Source: Terrirubrum flagellatum
GTDB lineage: Bacteria; Pseudomonadota; Alphaproteobacteria; Rhizobiales; Beijerinckiaceae
Direction of reading: 5' to 3'
NCBI RefSeq assembly: GCF_022059845.1
Contig: NZ_CP091851.1
Coordinates: 4,154,001 to 4,218,000 of the forward strand
Length of the DNA stretch: 64,000 nucleotides
The notes beneath the pieces were generated by a model. That model saw only the letters and a list, made by a program, of their open reading frames with translations. It had not been told where the DNA came from and did not search any database. Every line of letters starts with the position of its first letter. Positions within the stretch are counted from its first letter, which is position 1. Below, piece after piece: positions 55,406-64,000 of this stretch. The position numbers and the translations under genes are program-made.

Positions 55406-58400
55406 TCATTCAGCATGGGCCGGTTCCGGCGCCGCTGCAACTTGCGCGCCATAATCGCGCTCAGCGCCTTCGCCGGAGACATAGCCGAGCTTCACGTCGC
55501 GCGCGACAAGATCGCGCGGCCGCTCAAGCGGATCGCCATAGCCGGAGCCGCCGGCGAGTCTGACTTCAACAACGCGTGAAGAATCCTCCAGCGCGACCAG
55601 CGCGCCGGTGCCGCAATCCTGCACAAGCTTGCCGTCCCTGTCGTAGACCTTGGCATAGGGCTCGCAGCCCGCCTGGCCGCCGAACAATCCTTTCACCGGA
55701 TTCTTGACGCCCTCGGGATAGGCGGAGACGAGCGTCGTCTTGCCATCGTCATGGAGCTTGCGCACGCGGCAACGCTGGCCAAGCCCGCCGCGATGGCGGC
55801 CCGGGCCGCCGCTGTCGGCGACGTAGGTCTTCTCGATGACCAGAACGGGCACGCGCGCCTCGAACAGCTCGATCGAGGTGTTGGCGGCCGAGGTCGGCCA
55901 GAGCAGGCCCGACTTGCCATCCTTGCGGTGCGAGCCGCCCTGCCCGCCACCCATGAAGAGCATGTCGGAATAGGTGCGGCCGTCGGAGTCTACGCCATAG
56001 AAATTGAACACCAGCGGCAGGCCGGTGAAAGCCTGCACGCTCTTCGGCGACGCGTCCGACAAAGCGCGGAAAATATTCGGCGCCGAATACCAGCCGGTGC
56101 GCGTGCGCAGATTGACGGACGCCGGCTTCCTCGGATTGAGGATTGATCCTTCCGGCGCCTTCACCGTGAAAGGCCGGTAGCAGCCGGCGTTGCCGCGCAC
56201 ATTCGGCGTCAGCATGCATTTCAAGGGATAAGTCGAATGGGCGCTCGTGTAGCTAAGCGTCGAGTTCAGCCCGCCCTGCGCCATCTGCGGCGGCGCGCCT
56301 TCGAAATCGATCTCGATCTCGTCGCCCTTCACCGTCAGCGCCAAGGGATAGCGCATCGGCGTGCCAAGCGGGTTGTTCCAGATCTCGGAGTGATAGACGC
56401 CGTCCGGCAGCGCGCGGATCGCATCGCGCATCGCCTTCTCCGACAGGCCCTGCACGACGTGAGCCAGCGCGCGCAGATCGTGCATGCCGTAATCGTCCAT
56501 GAAGGACAGGAGGCGCTCGGCGCCGATCGAATTCGCGGCGACGAAGGAATGCAGGTCGCCCAGCACCTGATCGCCATCGCGGACATTCTCGCGCAGCAGT
56601 TCGACGAGCGTCGCATTGAGGCGGCCCTCCTCGAACAGCTTCATCGGCGGGATCTGGAATCCCTCTTCATAGATTTCACGCGCGCGCAGCGAATCCTTGG
56701 TGCCGCCGATGTCGGAGACGTGGCCGACCGTGCCGAGCAATCCGACAAGCTTGCCGTCGCGGAACACCGGCGTGACGATGGCGATGTCGAAGAGATGCCC
56801 GGCGCAAAGCCAGGGATCATTGGTGATCAGCACGTCGCCTTGCTTCAGCGTCTCCGAGGGATAGCGCTTCAACAGCGCCTTCACCGCGAGCGGCAGCGTG
56901 AGGTTGAACACCGGCATGGCGCGCGGACTGTGCGCCAGCGGCTCGCCATCGGGATCGAGCAATTCGCAGGCGAAATCCTGTGCTTCCGAGATCACTAGCG
57001 AGAAGGCGGTGCGGCAGATGGTGAGCCACATCTCCTCAACGACGGTGACCAGACGGCTCCACATGATCTCAAGCGAGATCGGATCGCTCTCGATGCGCTT
57101 CACCGCTTCGTCGAAGCTCATGCCCGACGCGACAATCTCGGCATGGTCGGTCGCGAAGCCGACATGGATGCGGATGTTGAGGCTGTCATCGATTTCGACG
57201 CGATCGCCCGGCGCGATGATCGTCGTCGCCTCGCGCTCCTCGATGATCGCGGGGCCGGCAAACGCGTCGCCGCCGCGCAGCGCGTAGCGATCATAGACCG
57301 GCGCATCAACGAAACCGTTCTCGAACCAGGCGCGGCGCGAGCCCTTGATCTTCGTAGCCGCGTCACCGCCGCCGGTCGCGCCTTTGAGCGAGAGTGACGG
57401 CGTTGGCCCGACGCAGCGGACGCGGAAATTGATCGCCTCCATCTCGGCGCCTTCATAGACCGAGGTGTAACGCGCGGAGTATGCCTTCACGAACGCGGCG
57501 CGGATCTCGTCGAGATGGCCATGGCCGAGCACGCCCGACGGGAATGGCACGGAGATGTCGTGCATCTGGCCGATCAGACGCATGTCGGCGGTGCGCTCGA
57601 CGACGACATCCTTCTCCGCCACGCCAGCCTCGATCAGACGCTTGCGGCCTTCCGCCTCAAGCTCGGAAAGCGCTGCGTTGACCTTCGCAGCATCGAAATC
57701 CTTGCCGAACGCGGTCGGCAGCGAGCGCACGAGTTCAAAGGAGAGCGGCGCCGCGAGAAATCCCAGCGCCGAAGCCGCGCCGGACGCGGGCGGAATGATC
57801 ACTTCCTTCACGCCCATGACGCGCGCCACATCGACCGCATGCGCCGGGCCGGCGCCGCCGAAGCCAACCATGGAATAGCCGCGCGGGTCCTTGCCCTTTT
57901 CGACAAGATGCACGCGCGCCGCCGCCGCCATGCCTTCGACGACGACCTTGTGGATGCCCCACGCCGCTTCTTCAGCCGAAAGGCCGAGCGGCTTTGCGAC
58001 CGTCATCATCGCCTCGCGCGCCGCATCGAGATCAAGCTTCATGCGGCCGCCGAGGAAGAAGCCGGGATCGTAATAGCCGAGCACGAGATTGGCGTCGGTG
58101 ACGGTCGGCTTGCTTCCGCCCATGCCGTAGCAGGCCGGGCCAGGATCGGAGCCGGCGGAATGCGGGCCGACCTTCAGCAATCCGACTTCATCGATCGCCG
58201 CGATCGAACCACCGCCGGCGCCGATCTCGATCATGTCGATAACAGGCGCCTTGATCGGCAGGCCGGAGCCTTTCTTGAAGCGGTGGACTCGTCCCGCCTC
58301 CATCATTGGCGCGATCTCGCAGCGCCCGTCCTCGATCATGCAGGCTTTCGCCGTGGTGCCGCCCATATCGAAGGAGATCACATCCTTCTTGCCCGCGAGC

Positions 58401-59242
58401 GCGCCGAACAAAGCCGTCGCGAGACCGCCACCGGCGGGACCGCTCTCAAGCAAGCGAATGGGGAAGTCGCGCGCCGTCTGCGGCGAGACAAGGCCGCCGG
58501 CCGAATGCATCAGGCGCAGTTCGCCCTTGAAGCCGCGCGAGGACAGCTCGCGTTCGAGCCGCCTGATGTAGCGATCCATCAGCGGCTGCACATAGGCGTT
58601 GGCGCAAGTGGTGACGCAGCGCTGATACTCCCACAATTCCGCAACCACGTCGCTCGACAGCGACAGCGGCAGATCAGGGAACATCTCGCGCGCGATGCGG
58701 CCGACGGCGCGCTCATGCTCGGGATTGCGATAGGCGTTGATGAAGCAGACGGCGATCGCCTCGCAGCCTGCATCAGCCAGCGCGCGGAGCTGACGACGCG
58801 TCGCGGCCTCGTCGAGCGCGGTCACGATGCGGCCGTCGCGATCGATGCGCTCGTTCACTTCAAGGCAGAGATCGCGCGAAACCAGCGGCTGCGGAAATTC
58901 AAGGAAGAGATCGTAGATATCGTAGCGCTGCTCGACGCCGAGTTCGAGAATGTCGCGGAAGCCCGACGTGGTGATGAGGCCAAGTTTTGCGCCCTTGCGC
59001 TCGATCACGGCGTTGGTGACGAGCGTCGTGCCATGCACCATCTCGGAAATATCGCAGAGCCTGATCCCCTCCATGGCGACGAGTTCTTCAAGCCCGATCA
59101 GCGCCGCTTCCGACGGATCATGCGGCGTCGTCAGCCGCTTGTGCAGCCTGACCGCGCTGTTGTCGCCGTCATAGAGGATGAAGTCGGTGAAGGTGCCGCC
59201 GATGTCGAAACCGATACGCCAGCGCTGAGAAGCCTTCGTCAT
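55406..59242 (-). CDS. Fused hydantoinase/5-oxoprolinase (HyuA-HyuB)
   Basis: 1278 residues. The N-terminal half (about 1-690) is a HyuA-type ASKHA ATPase: IGFDIGGTFTDFILYDG binds the phosphate and VISFDMGGTTAKACMIEDG is the second phosphate motif. From about 700 a HyuB domain begins (ISLEIMWSRLVTVVEEMWLTI, ITNDPWLCAGHLFDIAIVTPVF). Bacteria usually keep the two on separate genes; the fusion is the OPLAH-type layout. Such enzymes open lactam or hydantoin rings with ATP. Its start overlaps the IclR gene by 4 bp. Confidence 0.93.
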   Translation of the reverse strand: MTKASQRWRIGFDIGGTFTDFILYDGDNSAVRLHKRLTTPHDPSEAALIGLEELVAMEGIRLCDISEMVHGTTLVTNAVIERKGAKLGLITTSGFRDILELGVEQRYDIYDLFLEFPQPLVSRDLCLEVNERIDRDGRIVTALDEAATRRQLRALADAGCEAIAVCFINAYRNPEHERAVGRIAREMFPDLPLSLSSDVVAELWEYQRCVTTCANAYVQPLMDRYIRRLERELSSRGFKGELRLMHSAGGLVSPQTARDFPIRLLESGPAGGGLATALFGALAGKKDVISFDMGGTTAKACMIEDGRCEIAPMMEAGRVHRFKKGSGLPIKAPVIDMIEIGAGGGSIAAIDEVGLLKVGPHSAGSDPGPACYGMGGSKPTVTDANLVLGYYDPGFFLGGRMKLDLDAAREAMMTVAKPLGLSAEEAAWGIHKVVVEGMAAAARVHLVEKGKDPRGYSMVGFGGAGPAHAVDVARVMGVKEVIIPPASGAASALGFLAAPLSFELVRSLPTAFGKDFDAAKVNAALSELEAEGRKRLIEAGVAEKDVVVERTADMRLIGQMHDISVPFPSGVLGHGHLDEIRAAFVKAYSARYTSVYEGAEMEAINFRVRCVGPTPSLSLKGATGGGDAATKIKGSRRAWFENGFVDAPVYDRYALRGGDAFAGPAIIEEREATTIIAPGDRVEIDDSLNIRIHVGFATDHAEIVASGMSFDEAVKRIESDPISLEIMWSRLVTVVEEMWLTICRTAFSLVISEAQDFACELLDPDGEPLAHSPRAMPVFNLTLPLAVKALLKRYPSETLKQGDVLITNDPWLCAGHLFDIAIVTPVFRDGKLVGLLGTVGHVSDIGGTKDSLRAREIYEEGFQIPPMKLFEEGRLNATLVELLRENVRDGDQVLGDLHSFVAANSIGAERLLSFMDDYGMHDLRALAHVVQGLSEKAMRDAIRALPDGVYHSEIWNNPLGTPMRYPLALTVKGDEIEIDFEGAPPQMAQGGLNSTLSYTSAHSTYPLKCMLTPNVRGNAGCYRPFTVKAPEGSILNPRKPASVNLRTRTGWYSAPNIFRALSDASPKSVQAFTGLPLVFNFYGVDSDGRTYSDMLFMGGGQGGSHRKDGKSGLLWPTSAANTSIELFEARVPVLVIEKTYVADSGGPGRHRGGLGQRCRVRKLHDDGKTTLVSAYPEGVKNPVKGLFGGQAGCEPYAKVYDRDGKLVQDCGTGALVALEDSSRVVEVRLAGGSGYGDPLERPRDLVARDVKLGYVSGEGAERDYGAQVAAAPEPAHAE

Positions 59243-60066
59243 GCCATCACCCGCCTGGACGAAACGGAAATCGGCGCCATGGCGCTCATCGAGGGCTCAC
59301 GAACATCAGGGTCGTGAACAAAAAGCGGATCGCGCGTGATCGCCGCGATCTCGGCTGCGCCGGCGCGCAAGGCGCCGATGATCGTGCGCCGCTCTTCAGC
59401 GGTGATCATCGCCGCCGGGAAGGAAATGCAGAGGCTGACCTCCTCGGCCGTTTCCGGATCGCCGACGCCGACCGCAAGCGCGCCGACGCCGCGGTTCGAT
59501 TCATCGTTGCTCTCGGCGTAGCCGACGCGGCGCACCATCGCGAGGCGCGACAGAAGCTCATCGAGATTCTGCGGGGCCGTCGGCGACGGCGGGATCAGCG
59601 GCGCGGAATAGAGCTGGCGCACAGCCTCGTCGCTCAACCGGGCGAGCAAGGTGCGGCCGGTCGCGCTGGCGAAGGCTTCGAGGCGGCGTCCGATCGAACT
59701 TGCGACGCGCAGCGCGTTCGTGCCGGGGATGTCTGTCACCGCGACGATGTCGAGGCCCTGCCGGCGGCTGACATAGCCGGTATGGCCGGTCTGGGCGCAG
59801 ACGCGCGCCACGACTTCATGGGCGCGCACGGTGAGCGAAGAGGCGTCGCGATAGAGCCGACCGACTTCATAAAGCAGCGCGGCGGGCCGGTACTTCTTGG
59901 AGGCGCCGATCGTCTCGAGATAGCCCGCCTCCATCATACTGCGGAGAAGGCGCGAAGCGGTGCTTTTCGGCGTTCCCAGGAGCGTGGAGGTCGAGGTGAC
60001 TGTGAGATAGGGGCGATCGAGGGAGAAGCAGCGAAGGACCTCCGCGGCGCTGGCGAGTGTCGTCAT
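59239..60066 (-). CDS. IclR-family transcriptional regulator
   Basis: 275 residues. The N-terminal winged helix (SAAEVLRCFSLDRPYLTVTSTSTLLGTPKSTASRLLRSMMEAGYL) is followed by an effector domain (RQGLDIVAVTDIPGTNALR, GRTLLARLSDEAVRQLY, CISFPAAMITAEER). The ATG at 60066 is chosen; an in-frame TTG at 60078 is possible. It is coupled to the hydantoinase gene and faces pcaC, with a strong dyad in between, so it may control both directions. Effector unknown; a lactam or protocatechuate-pathway acid are candidates. Confidence 0.9.
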   Translation of the reverse strand: MTTLASAAEVLRCFSLDRPYLTVTSTSTLLGTPKSTASRLLRSMMEAGYLETIGASKKYRPAALLYEVGRLYRDASSLTVRAHEVVARVCAQTGHTGYVSRRQGLDIVAVTDIPGTNALRVASSIGRRLEAFASATGRTLLARLSDEAVRQLYSAPLIPPSPTAPQNLDELLSRLAMVRRVGYAESNDESNRGVGALAVGVGDPETAEEVSLCISFPAAMITAEERRTIIGALRAGAAEIAAITRDPLFVHDPDVREPSMSAMAPISVSSRRVMA

Positions 60067-60079
60067 CTGACCGTCCAAA

Positions 60080-60117
60080 GTTGCAATAAATGGAACTTAA
60101 ATTCCACTTATGGCAAC
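60080..60117. promoter_or_regulatory. 38-bp dyad, probable IclR-family operator
   Basis: Two 16-base arms, GTTGCAATAAATGGAA and the reverse complement of TTCCACTTATGGCAAC, match at 14 positions. The centre TGGAACTTAAATTCCA (60091-60106) looks like the classical IclR box (TGGAAAT-N-ATTTCCA). It lies 13 bp upstream of the IclR start codon and about 210 bp upstream of pcaC. Confidence 0.75.
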
Positions 60118-60326
60118 TCTCCTAGTCGCTGCCTGTTTCGTAAGCAAGCTAAAAGAATCGGCTCGGGCGCCTGCAAAGCGGGCGCTTCGGGACCGGCAGG
60201 AGATCTGGCGTCCGGAATTTGCCCGCGCCGAAGGCGCCCTCGTGCAATTTCCCTTGTTCGGCGAACGGCGTGGACAGGGGCGCCGCCTTCCGCCAGATAG
60301 GCGCGAACAGAATGGGAGGGGCGCCC

Positions 60327-60713
60327 ATGGCCGACGATCTCTACGCGAAAGGCATGGCGACGCGGCGCACGGTGCTTGGCGACGCCCATGTCGATCGCGC
60401 CGAAGCGAACAAGACGCCGTTCGACGCCGACTTCCAGCATTTCATCACCGAGACCGCGTGGGGCGCGGTCTGGTCGCGCCCGCATTTCAACAAGCGCGAG
60501 CGCAGTCTCGTCACGCTCGCCATTCTCGCGGCGCTCGGCCGCTGGGAGGAAGTCGCGCTGCATGTCCGCGCCACGGCGAATACCGGCGCGACGGAAGAAG
60601 ACCTGAAAGAGCTGATGCTCCATGTCGCCGTTTACGCCGGCGTGCCCGCCGCCAATCACGCAATCAAGGTGGTCAAGGACACGCTGACCCAGATGAAGGC
60701 CGCGAAAACCTGA
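60327..60713 (+). CDS. pcaC: 4-carboxymuconolactone decarboxylase
   Basis: 128 residues of the CMD family: YAKGMATRRTVLGDAHVDRAEANKT, DADFQHFITETAWGAVWSRP, SLVTLAILAALGRWEEVALH with the active-site His region, and AVYAGVPAANHAI. It follows known PcaC proteins throughout and would convert 4-carboxymuconolactone to 3-oxoadipate enol-lactone in the protocatechuate branch of the 3-oxoadipate pathway. GGGAGGGG precedes the ATG at 60327. pcaD and pcaHG are not in the window. Confidence 0.92.
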   Translation: MADDLYAKGMATRRTVLGDAHVDRAEANKTPFDADFQHFITETAWGAVWSRPHFNKRERSLVTLAILAALGRWEEVALHVRATANTGATEEDLKELMLHVAVYAGVPAANHAIKVVKDTLTQMKAAKT

Positions 60714-60729
60714 ACGAGGGAGTCCGCCC

Positions 60730-61794
60730 ATGCGCTCCTATTTTCCGCTGCCGCTGCTCTCCGAGCTTCTCGGCGACGCCGAAATCGAAGCCTGGTTCGA
60801 CCCGCGAGCCGAGATCGCGGCGATGCTGGCCTTCGAGAAGGCGCTCGCCGAGGCCGAAGCTTCCGAAGGCGTGATCACGGCTGACGACGCGCGCGCGATC
60901 GTCGGCGCGATCGCACATTTCGAGCCCGATCTCGACGCGCTCGCGAAAGGCGTCGCCCATGACGGCGTCATCGTTCCCGAACTCGTGCGCCAGCTTCGCG
61001 CCGCGATCCCTGAGCCGCATCGGCGGCACGCGCATTTCGGATCGACCAGCCAGGACGTCATCGACACCGCGCTGGCGCTGCGCATGAAGGATGTGCTGCG
61101 CAAGATCGAAGCGCTGATCCATCAATTGCTGCTGCAGCTCGACTCACTGTCGGCGCGCGACGGCGCGCATCGGCTGATGGGGCATACGCGCATGCAGCGC
61201 GCGCGCGAAATCACGGCGGCGCAGAAGATCGAATCCTGGCGCGCGCCGCTCAAGCGCCATCTTGCGCGCCTGCATGAATGGCGGCCGCGCCTGTTGACGC
61301 TGCAACTCGGCGGCGCCGTCGGCAATCGCGCCGAACTTGGCGACCATGCGCAGAAGGTCGCCGACCTCATGGCCGCCGCGCTCGATCTCAATCACGCGGC
61401 CGAAGCCTGGCACACCCAGCGCGACGCAATCGTCGAATGCGGACAATGGCTCTCGCTCGTCTGCGGCCATCTCGGCAAGATCGGCGTCGACATCACGCTG
61501 ATGGCGCAAAATGAACTCGCGGAAGTGCAGCTTGCGGCCGGCGGCGGCTCTTCGGCCATGCCGGAGAAGAACAATCCGGTGAAGGCTGAAATTCTTGTTA
61601 CGCTCGCGCGTTACGCGGCCACGCTCGCCGGCGGATTGCATCACAGCCTCGTGCATGAGAACGAACGCTCCGGCGCCGCCTGGACGCTGGAATGGATGCT
61701 GCTGCCGCCGCTCTGCATCACGACGGGAGCGGCGCTGCGCAACGCCAGCGCGCTGCTTGCCGATATCGCCTCGATCGGCGTCGCGCGCGGATAG
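60730..61794 (+). CDS. pcaB: 3-carboxy-cis,cis-muconate cycloisomerase
   Basis: 354 residues of the fumarase/aspartase superfamily. The signature is GGSSAMPEKNNPVKAEI, and HFGSTSQDVIDTALALRMKD is the substrate-binding region. Length and sequence fit alphaproteobacterial PcaB, which lactonises 3-carboxy-cis,cis-muconate, the step before PcaC. The gene follows pcaC by 16 bp. Other superfamily members (adenylosuccinate lyase, argininosuccinate lyase) are longer and fit less well with the neighbour. Confidence 0.9.
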   Translation: MRSYFPLPLLSELLGDAEIEAWFDPRAEIAAMLAFEKALAEAEASEGVITADDARAIVGAIAHFEPDLDALAKGVAHDGVIVPELVRQLRAAIPEPHRRHAHFGSTSQDVIDTALALRMKDVLRKIEALIHQLLLQLDSLSARDGAHRLMGHTRMQRAREITAAQKIESWRAPLKRHLARLHEWRPRLLTLQLGGAVGNRAELGDHAQKVADLMAAALDLNHAAEAWHTQRDAIVECGQWLSLVCGHLGKIGVDITLMAQNELAEVQLAAGGGSSAMPEKNNPVKAEILVTLARYAATLAGGLHHSLVHENERSGAAWTLEWMLLPPLCITTGAALRNASALLADIASIGVARG

Positions 61795-61799
61795 TCTGA

Positions 61800-62543
61800 A
61801 TGAAGGGAAAGTGGATTCGTCTTTCGCCAGCGCGGAGATTCATCACCGATCTCAGCTATTTTGCGCGGCGCACGCCGATCGGCGTGATCAGGCGGAAAGT
61901 GAATATCGCGCCTGCCATCGCCGCGCGAAAAGCATCGCCAGCGCGCATTCCCTGGACAGTGCTGTTCGCGAAAGCCTTCAGCCTCGCGGCGCAGAACGAG
62001 CCTGAGCTGCGCCGCACCTACGCGCTGCTGCCCTGGCCGCATCTGCATCAGCTCGACATCAGCGTCGCCTCGATCATGATCGAGCGCGTGATCGATGGCG
62101 AGCGCGTGGTGCTGCCGGCGCGCATCAAGAATCCGGCGGAGCGTTCACTTACGGAGCTTGCGACGGCGCTCGATGAATTCGTCACGAAGCCCATCGAAGA
62201 GATCGACCATCTCGACACGATCCTGATGGTGTCGAAATGGCCGCTGCTGATCCGCCGCCTGCTCTGGTTCTTCGCCTTCAATATCGGACGCATGCGGCCG
62301 AATTTCTTCGGCACCTTCGGCATGTCGGTGCTCGGGCATAAATCCGCGAACATCAATTTCCCGGTCTCGCCCGTGACGAGCTTCCTGAGCTACGGGCCGT
62401 TCGAGCCGAATGGCGACGTCGAAATCACCATGTCGTTTGATCATCGCACGTTCGACGGCGCACTGATCGCGGAGACGATGGGCGTGATCGCGGAGAAGCT
62501 GAACGGGCCCCTGGCCGAAGAGCTTGCGTCGCTGGACGCGTGA
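61800..62543 (+). CDS. Stand-alone E2-type acyltransferase catalytic domain
   Basis: 247 residues with the active-site segment FDHRTFDGALIAETM (DHRTFDG at 214-220), the His-Asp motif of 2-oxoacid dehydrogenase E2 subunits and chloramphenicol acetyltransferase relatives. There is no lipoyl domain, no peripheral-binding domain and no linker; the rest is only the trimer-forming catalytic core, with an internal hydrophobic stretch (LLIRRLLWFFAFNIG). It begins 5 bp after pcaB, so it is probably co-transcribed. It may use CoA or a lipoylated partner from elsewhere; its acyl substrate is unknown. Confidence 0.7.
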   Translation: MKGKWIRLSPARRFITDLSYFARRTPIGVIRRKVNIAPAIAARKASPARIPWTVLFAKAFSLAAQNEPELRRTYALLPWPHLHQLDISVASIMIERVIDGERVVLPARIKNPAERSLTELATALDEFVTKPIEEIDHLDTILMVSKWPLLIRRLLWFFAFNIGRMRPNFFGTFGMSVLGHKSANINFPVSPVTSFLSYGPFEPNGDVEITMSFDHRTFDGALIAETMGVIAEKLNGPLAEELASLDA

Positions 62544-62550
62544 GATCAGA

Positions 62551-62576
62551 CGCGCCGGGAATATCCGCCCGGCGCG
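62551..62576 (+). terminator. Strong GC hairpin after the pca operon
   Basis: CGCGCCGGG (62551-62559) pairs perfectly with CCCGGCGCG (62568-62576) across an 8-base loop, 8 bp after the E2-like stop codon. No T-run follows, so it could stop transcription only with help or act to protect the mRNA end. Confidence 0.4.
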
Positions 62577-62740
62577 GGCCGGAGGCTCCAACCGCCCGGA
62601 CGCCTTCACCTTCCTGTGCGAAACCAATAAAGTCCTGCCGATGACGTTGATGACTTCATCGGCTTCATCGGTTGTATGATTGCGACAGACCGCTGCCCGG
62701 CTCTGTCGAACTTCGGTCCCATTGACGTCAAGGTCACGCC

Positions 62741-64000
62741 ATGGCCGGTCGCACCGCGCTCTCGACAACGCCGCCACGCATCGGCGCCTTGCTCGCTCTC
62801 GCCTTGTCGATCGCAGCGCTCGCAAGCTGGCTCCTGAACATCCCGGTGCTCGCGAGCGGCGGGCCTGGCCTGCCGCGCATGTCTGCGCCAACGGCCTCCG
62901 CGTTCCTCCTCTGCAGCGCCGCCGTGTTCGCGTTGACATTGCAAGATGACGGGAATCGGCGCCTCTATTTCGGGCGCGCGATCGTCGGATCGCTTGTCCT
63001 CCTCGTCGGTCTCTATGCGCTCCTGGATTTTGTTGCGGCGGGCGGCCTCGTCGGCGCCGCCGCGGCGTTGAAGAGCGGTTTCCTGTTTGGCCCCAATATG
63101 GGTCGAATGGCGCCGGCGACCGCGTTCAATTTCGCGATCATCGGGCTCGCCCTGCTTGTTCCACCGGGCGCCAGCGCCAGAGCGGGGACCATTTACGCAG
63201 GCCTTATCGCGCTCGGACTCGTGGTCACCGCGCTTAACCTCGTCGGTTACATCTATGGAGTGGAGGACCTCTATCGGCTCCTTCCATTCACGGCGATGGC
63301 GCTGCCGGTCGCCCTTTCATTCGCGTTCCTCTTTGCATCCGCTCTCCTCGCCAGACCGGACGCCGGCTGGATCGCGCGCATCCTGAGCAATGACAGCGGC
63401 GGCCTCGCCGCGCGGCGGCTCCTGCCGGCGGCGATCGTCTTTCCGATCATTCTCGCGGGGCTGATGGTTCTGGCCTATCGCTCGACAACATTCGACGCTC
63501 CTTTCGGATTCGCCGTGCTCGCCGTCGGCACCTCGGTGGGTCTTGGCGTCATCGTCGTCATGATCGCGGCATGGCTCACGCGATATGACGTCGAACGACA
63601 TCGGAGCCAGGAGCTCCTCAACGCCATCATGGAGAACACGCCTGCGGTCGTCTACGTGAAAGACATCAGAGGGCGCTACCTCATGATGAATCGGCGCTAC
63701 GCCGACATCTTTCACATCGATCGCGAGAAAACGATCGGAAAGACCGACCACGAGATCTTTCCGAAGAGCGAAGCGGACGCCTTCCGCCTCGTGGATGAGC
63801 GCGTGGCGCAAACCGACTACGCGCTCACTGTGGAAGAGGTCGCGCCGCATGACGACGGACTCCATGATTATATCTCGGTGAAGTCCCCGCTTCGCGACGA
63901 GTCAGGCCGCGTCTACGGGATTTTTGGCATCTCGACCGACATCACCGATCGCAAGCGCGCCGAGCGCGCGCTGAGCGCAAGTGAAGAGCGGACGCGCCAA
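62741..64000 (+). CDS. Membrane-bound PAS sensor protein, N-terminal part
   Basis: The frame is open from the ATG at 62741 to the window end, 420 codons, so the gene continues outside. The first 290 residues have about seven to eight membrane helices (IGALLALALSIAALASWLL, IVGSLVLLVGLYALLDFV and others) with short loops. From about 295 a PAS domain follows: ELLNAIMENTPAVVYVKDIRGRYLMMNRRYADIFHI, then GKTDHEIFP and GIFGISTDITDRKRAE, a PAC motif leading into a coiled linker. The missing output domain is probably a histidine kinase or diguanylate cyclase. Confidence 0.85.
   Translation, partial: MAGRTALSTTPPRIGALLALALSIAALASWLLNIPVLASGGPGLPRMSAPTASAFLLCSAAVFALTLQDDGNRRLYFGRAIVGSLVLLVGLYALLDFVAAGGLVGAAAALKSGFLFGPNMGRMAPATAFNFAIIGLALLVPPGASARAGTIYAGLIALGLVVTALNLVGYIYGVEDLYRLLPFTAMALPVALSFAFLFASALLARPDAGWIARILSNDSGGLAARRLLPAAIVFPIILAGLMVLAYRSTTFDAPFGFAVLAVGTSVGLGVIVVMIAAWLTRYDVERHRSQELLNAIMENTPAVVYVKDIRGRYLMMNRRYADIFHIDREKTIGKTDHEIFPKSEADAFRLVDERVAQTDYALTVEEVAPHDDGLHDYISVKSPLRDESGRVYGIFGISTDITDRKRAERALSASEERTRQ

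Noticed and set aside
57515-59317. 600-codon open frame on the + strand
   Set aside because: Antisense to the HyuA half of the fusion protein; Arg/Ala/His-rich without any motif or ribosome site.

Overview
This window comes from a GC-rich alphaproteobacterium, most likely a member of the Hyphomicrobiales (Rhizobiales). I infer that from the high GC, the 4-bp ATGA-overlapped operons, the many sugar and peptide ABC importers with Tat-type binding proteins, and the protocatechuate genes. Family and genus are not resolved from sequence alone. No rRNA, tRNA or CRISPR array was found.

Region 1 (1-22.5 kb) is a surface polysaccharide locus. A seven-gene minus-strand operon (about 10.3 kb down to 0.8 kb) encodes an iron-type alcohol dehydrogenase, an SDR sugar reductase, CDP-glucose 4,6-dehydratase (RfbG), the iron-sulfur/PMP 3-dehydrase RfbH, a NeuB-SAF-cupin fusion, an acetolactate-synthase-like ThDP enzyme and a MurG-like glycosyltransferase. 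A second ThDP enzyme, two flippases, four more glycosyltransferases (one GT39-like) and a FkbM methyltransferase surround it. Together these suggest a CDP-3,6-dideoxyhexose to which ThDP- and NeuB-type enzymes add carbon (a yersiniose-like branched or higher-carbon sugar). The locus also carries dead IS110 and IS630 transposase remnants and long gene-free stretches, and by eye looks less GC-rich than the rest.

Region 2 (22.5-31.7 kb) holds an ABC exporter pair, a DadA-like oxidase, an NTF2-like protein, a Pro/Ala-rich membrane protein, a divergent aldehyde dehydrogenase/FAH-hydrolase pair and an orphan phosphoribosyltransferase-like protein of unknown role.

Region 3 (31.7-49.0 kb) has two sugar uptake and catabolism operons. 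The first is binding protein, two permeases and three Gfo/Idh/MocA dehydrogenases, divergent from an L-idonate-dehydrogenase-like gene. The second is GntR regulator, esterase, binding protein, two permeases, a TIM-barrel epimerase and a Gfo/Idh/MocA dehydrogenase. Neither has its own ATPase. Between them lie a GGDEF-EAL protein and a VapBC-type module. The second operon contains a large intergenic inverted repeat and starts with a perfect 20-bp palindrome upstream of its GntR gene.

Region 4 (49.0-64 kb) has a mutarotase gene, a complete dipeptide-type ABC importer, a fused HyuA-HyuB hydantoinase/oxoprolinase and its IclR regulator. These are divergent from pcaC, pcaB and a stand-alone E2-type acyltransferase. 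A strong 38-bp dyad with an IclR-like core lies between the two transcription units. The window ends inside a membrane-bound PAS sensor gene.
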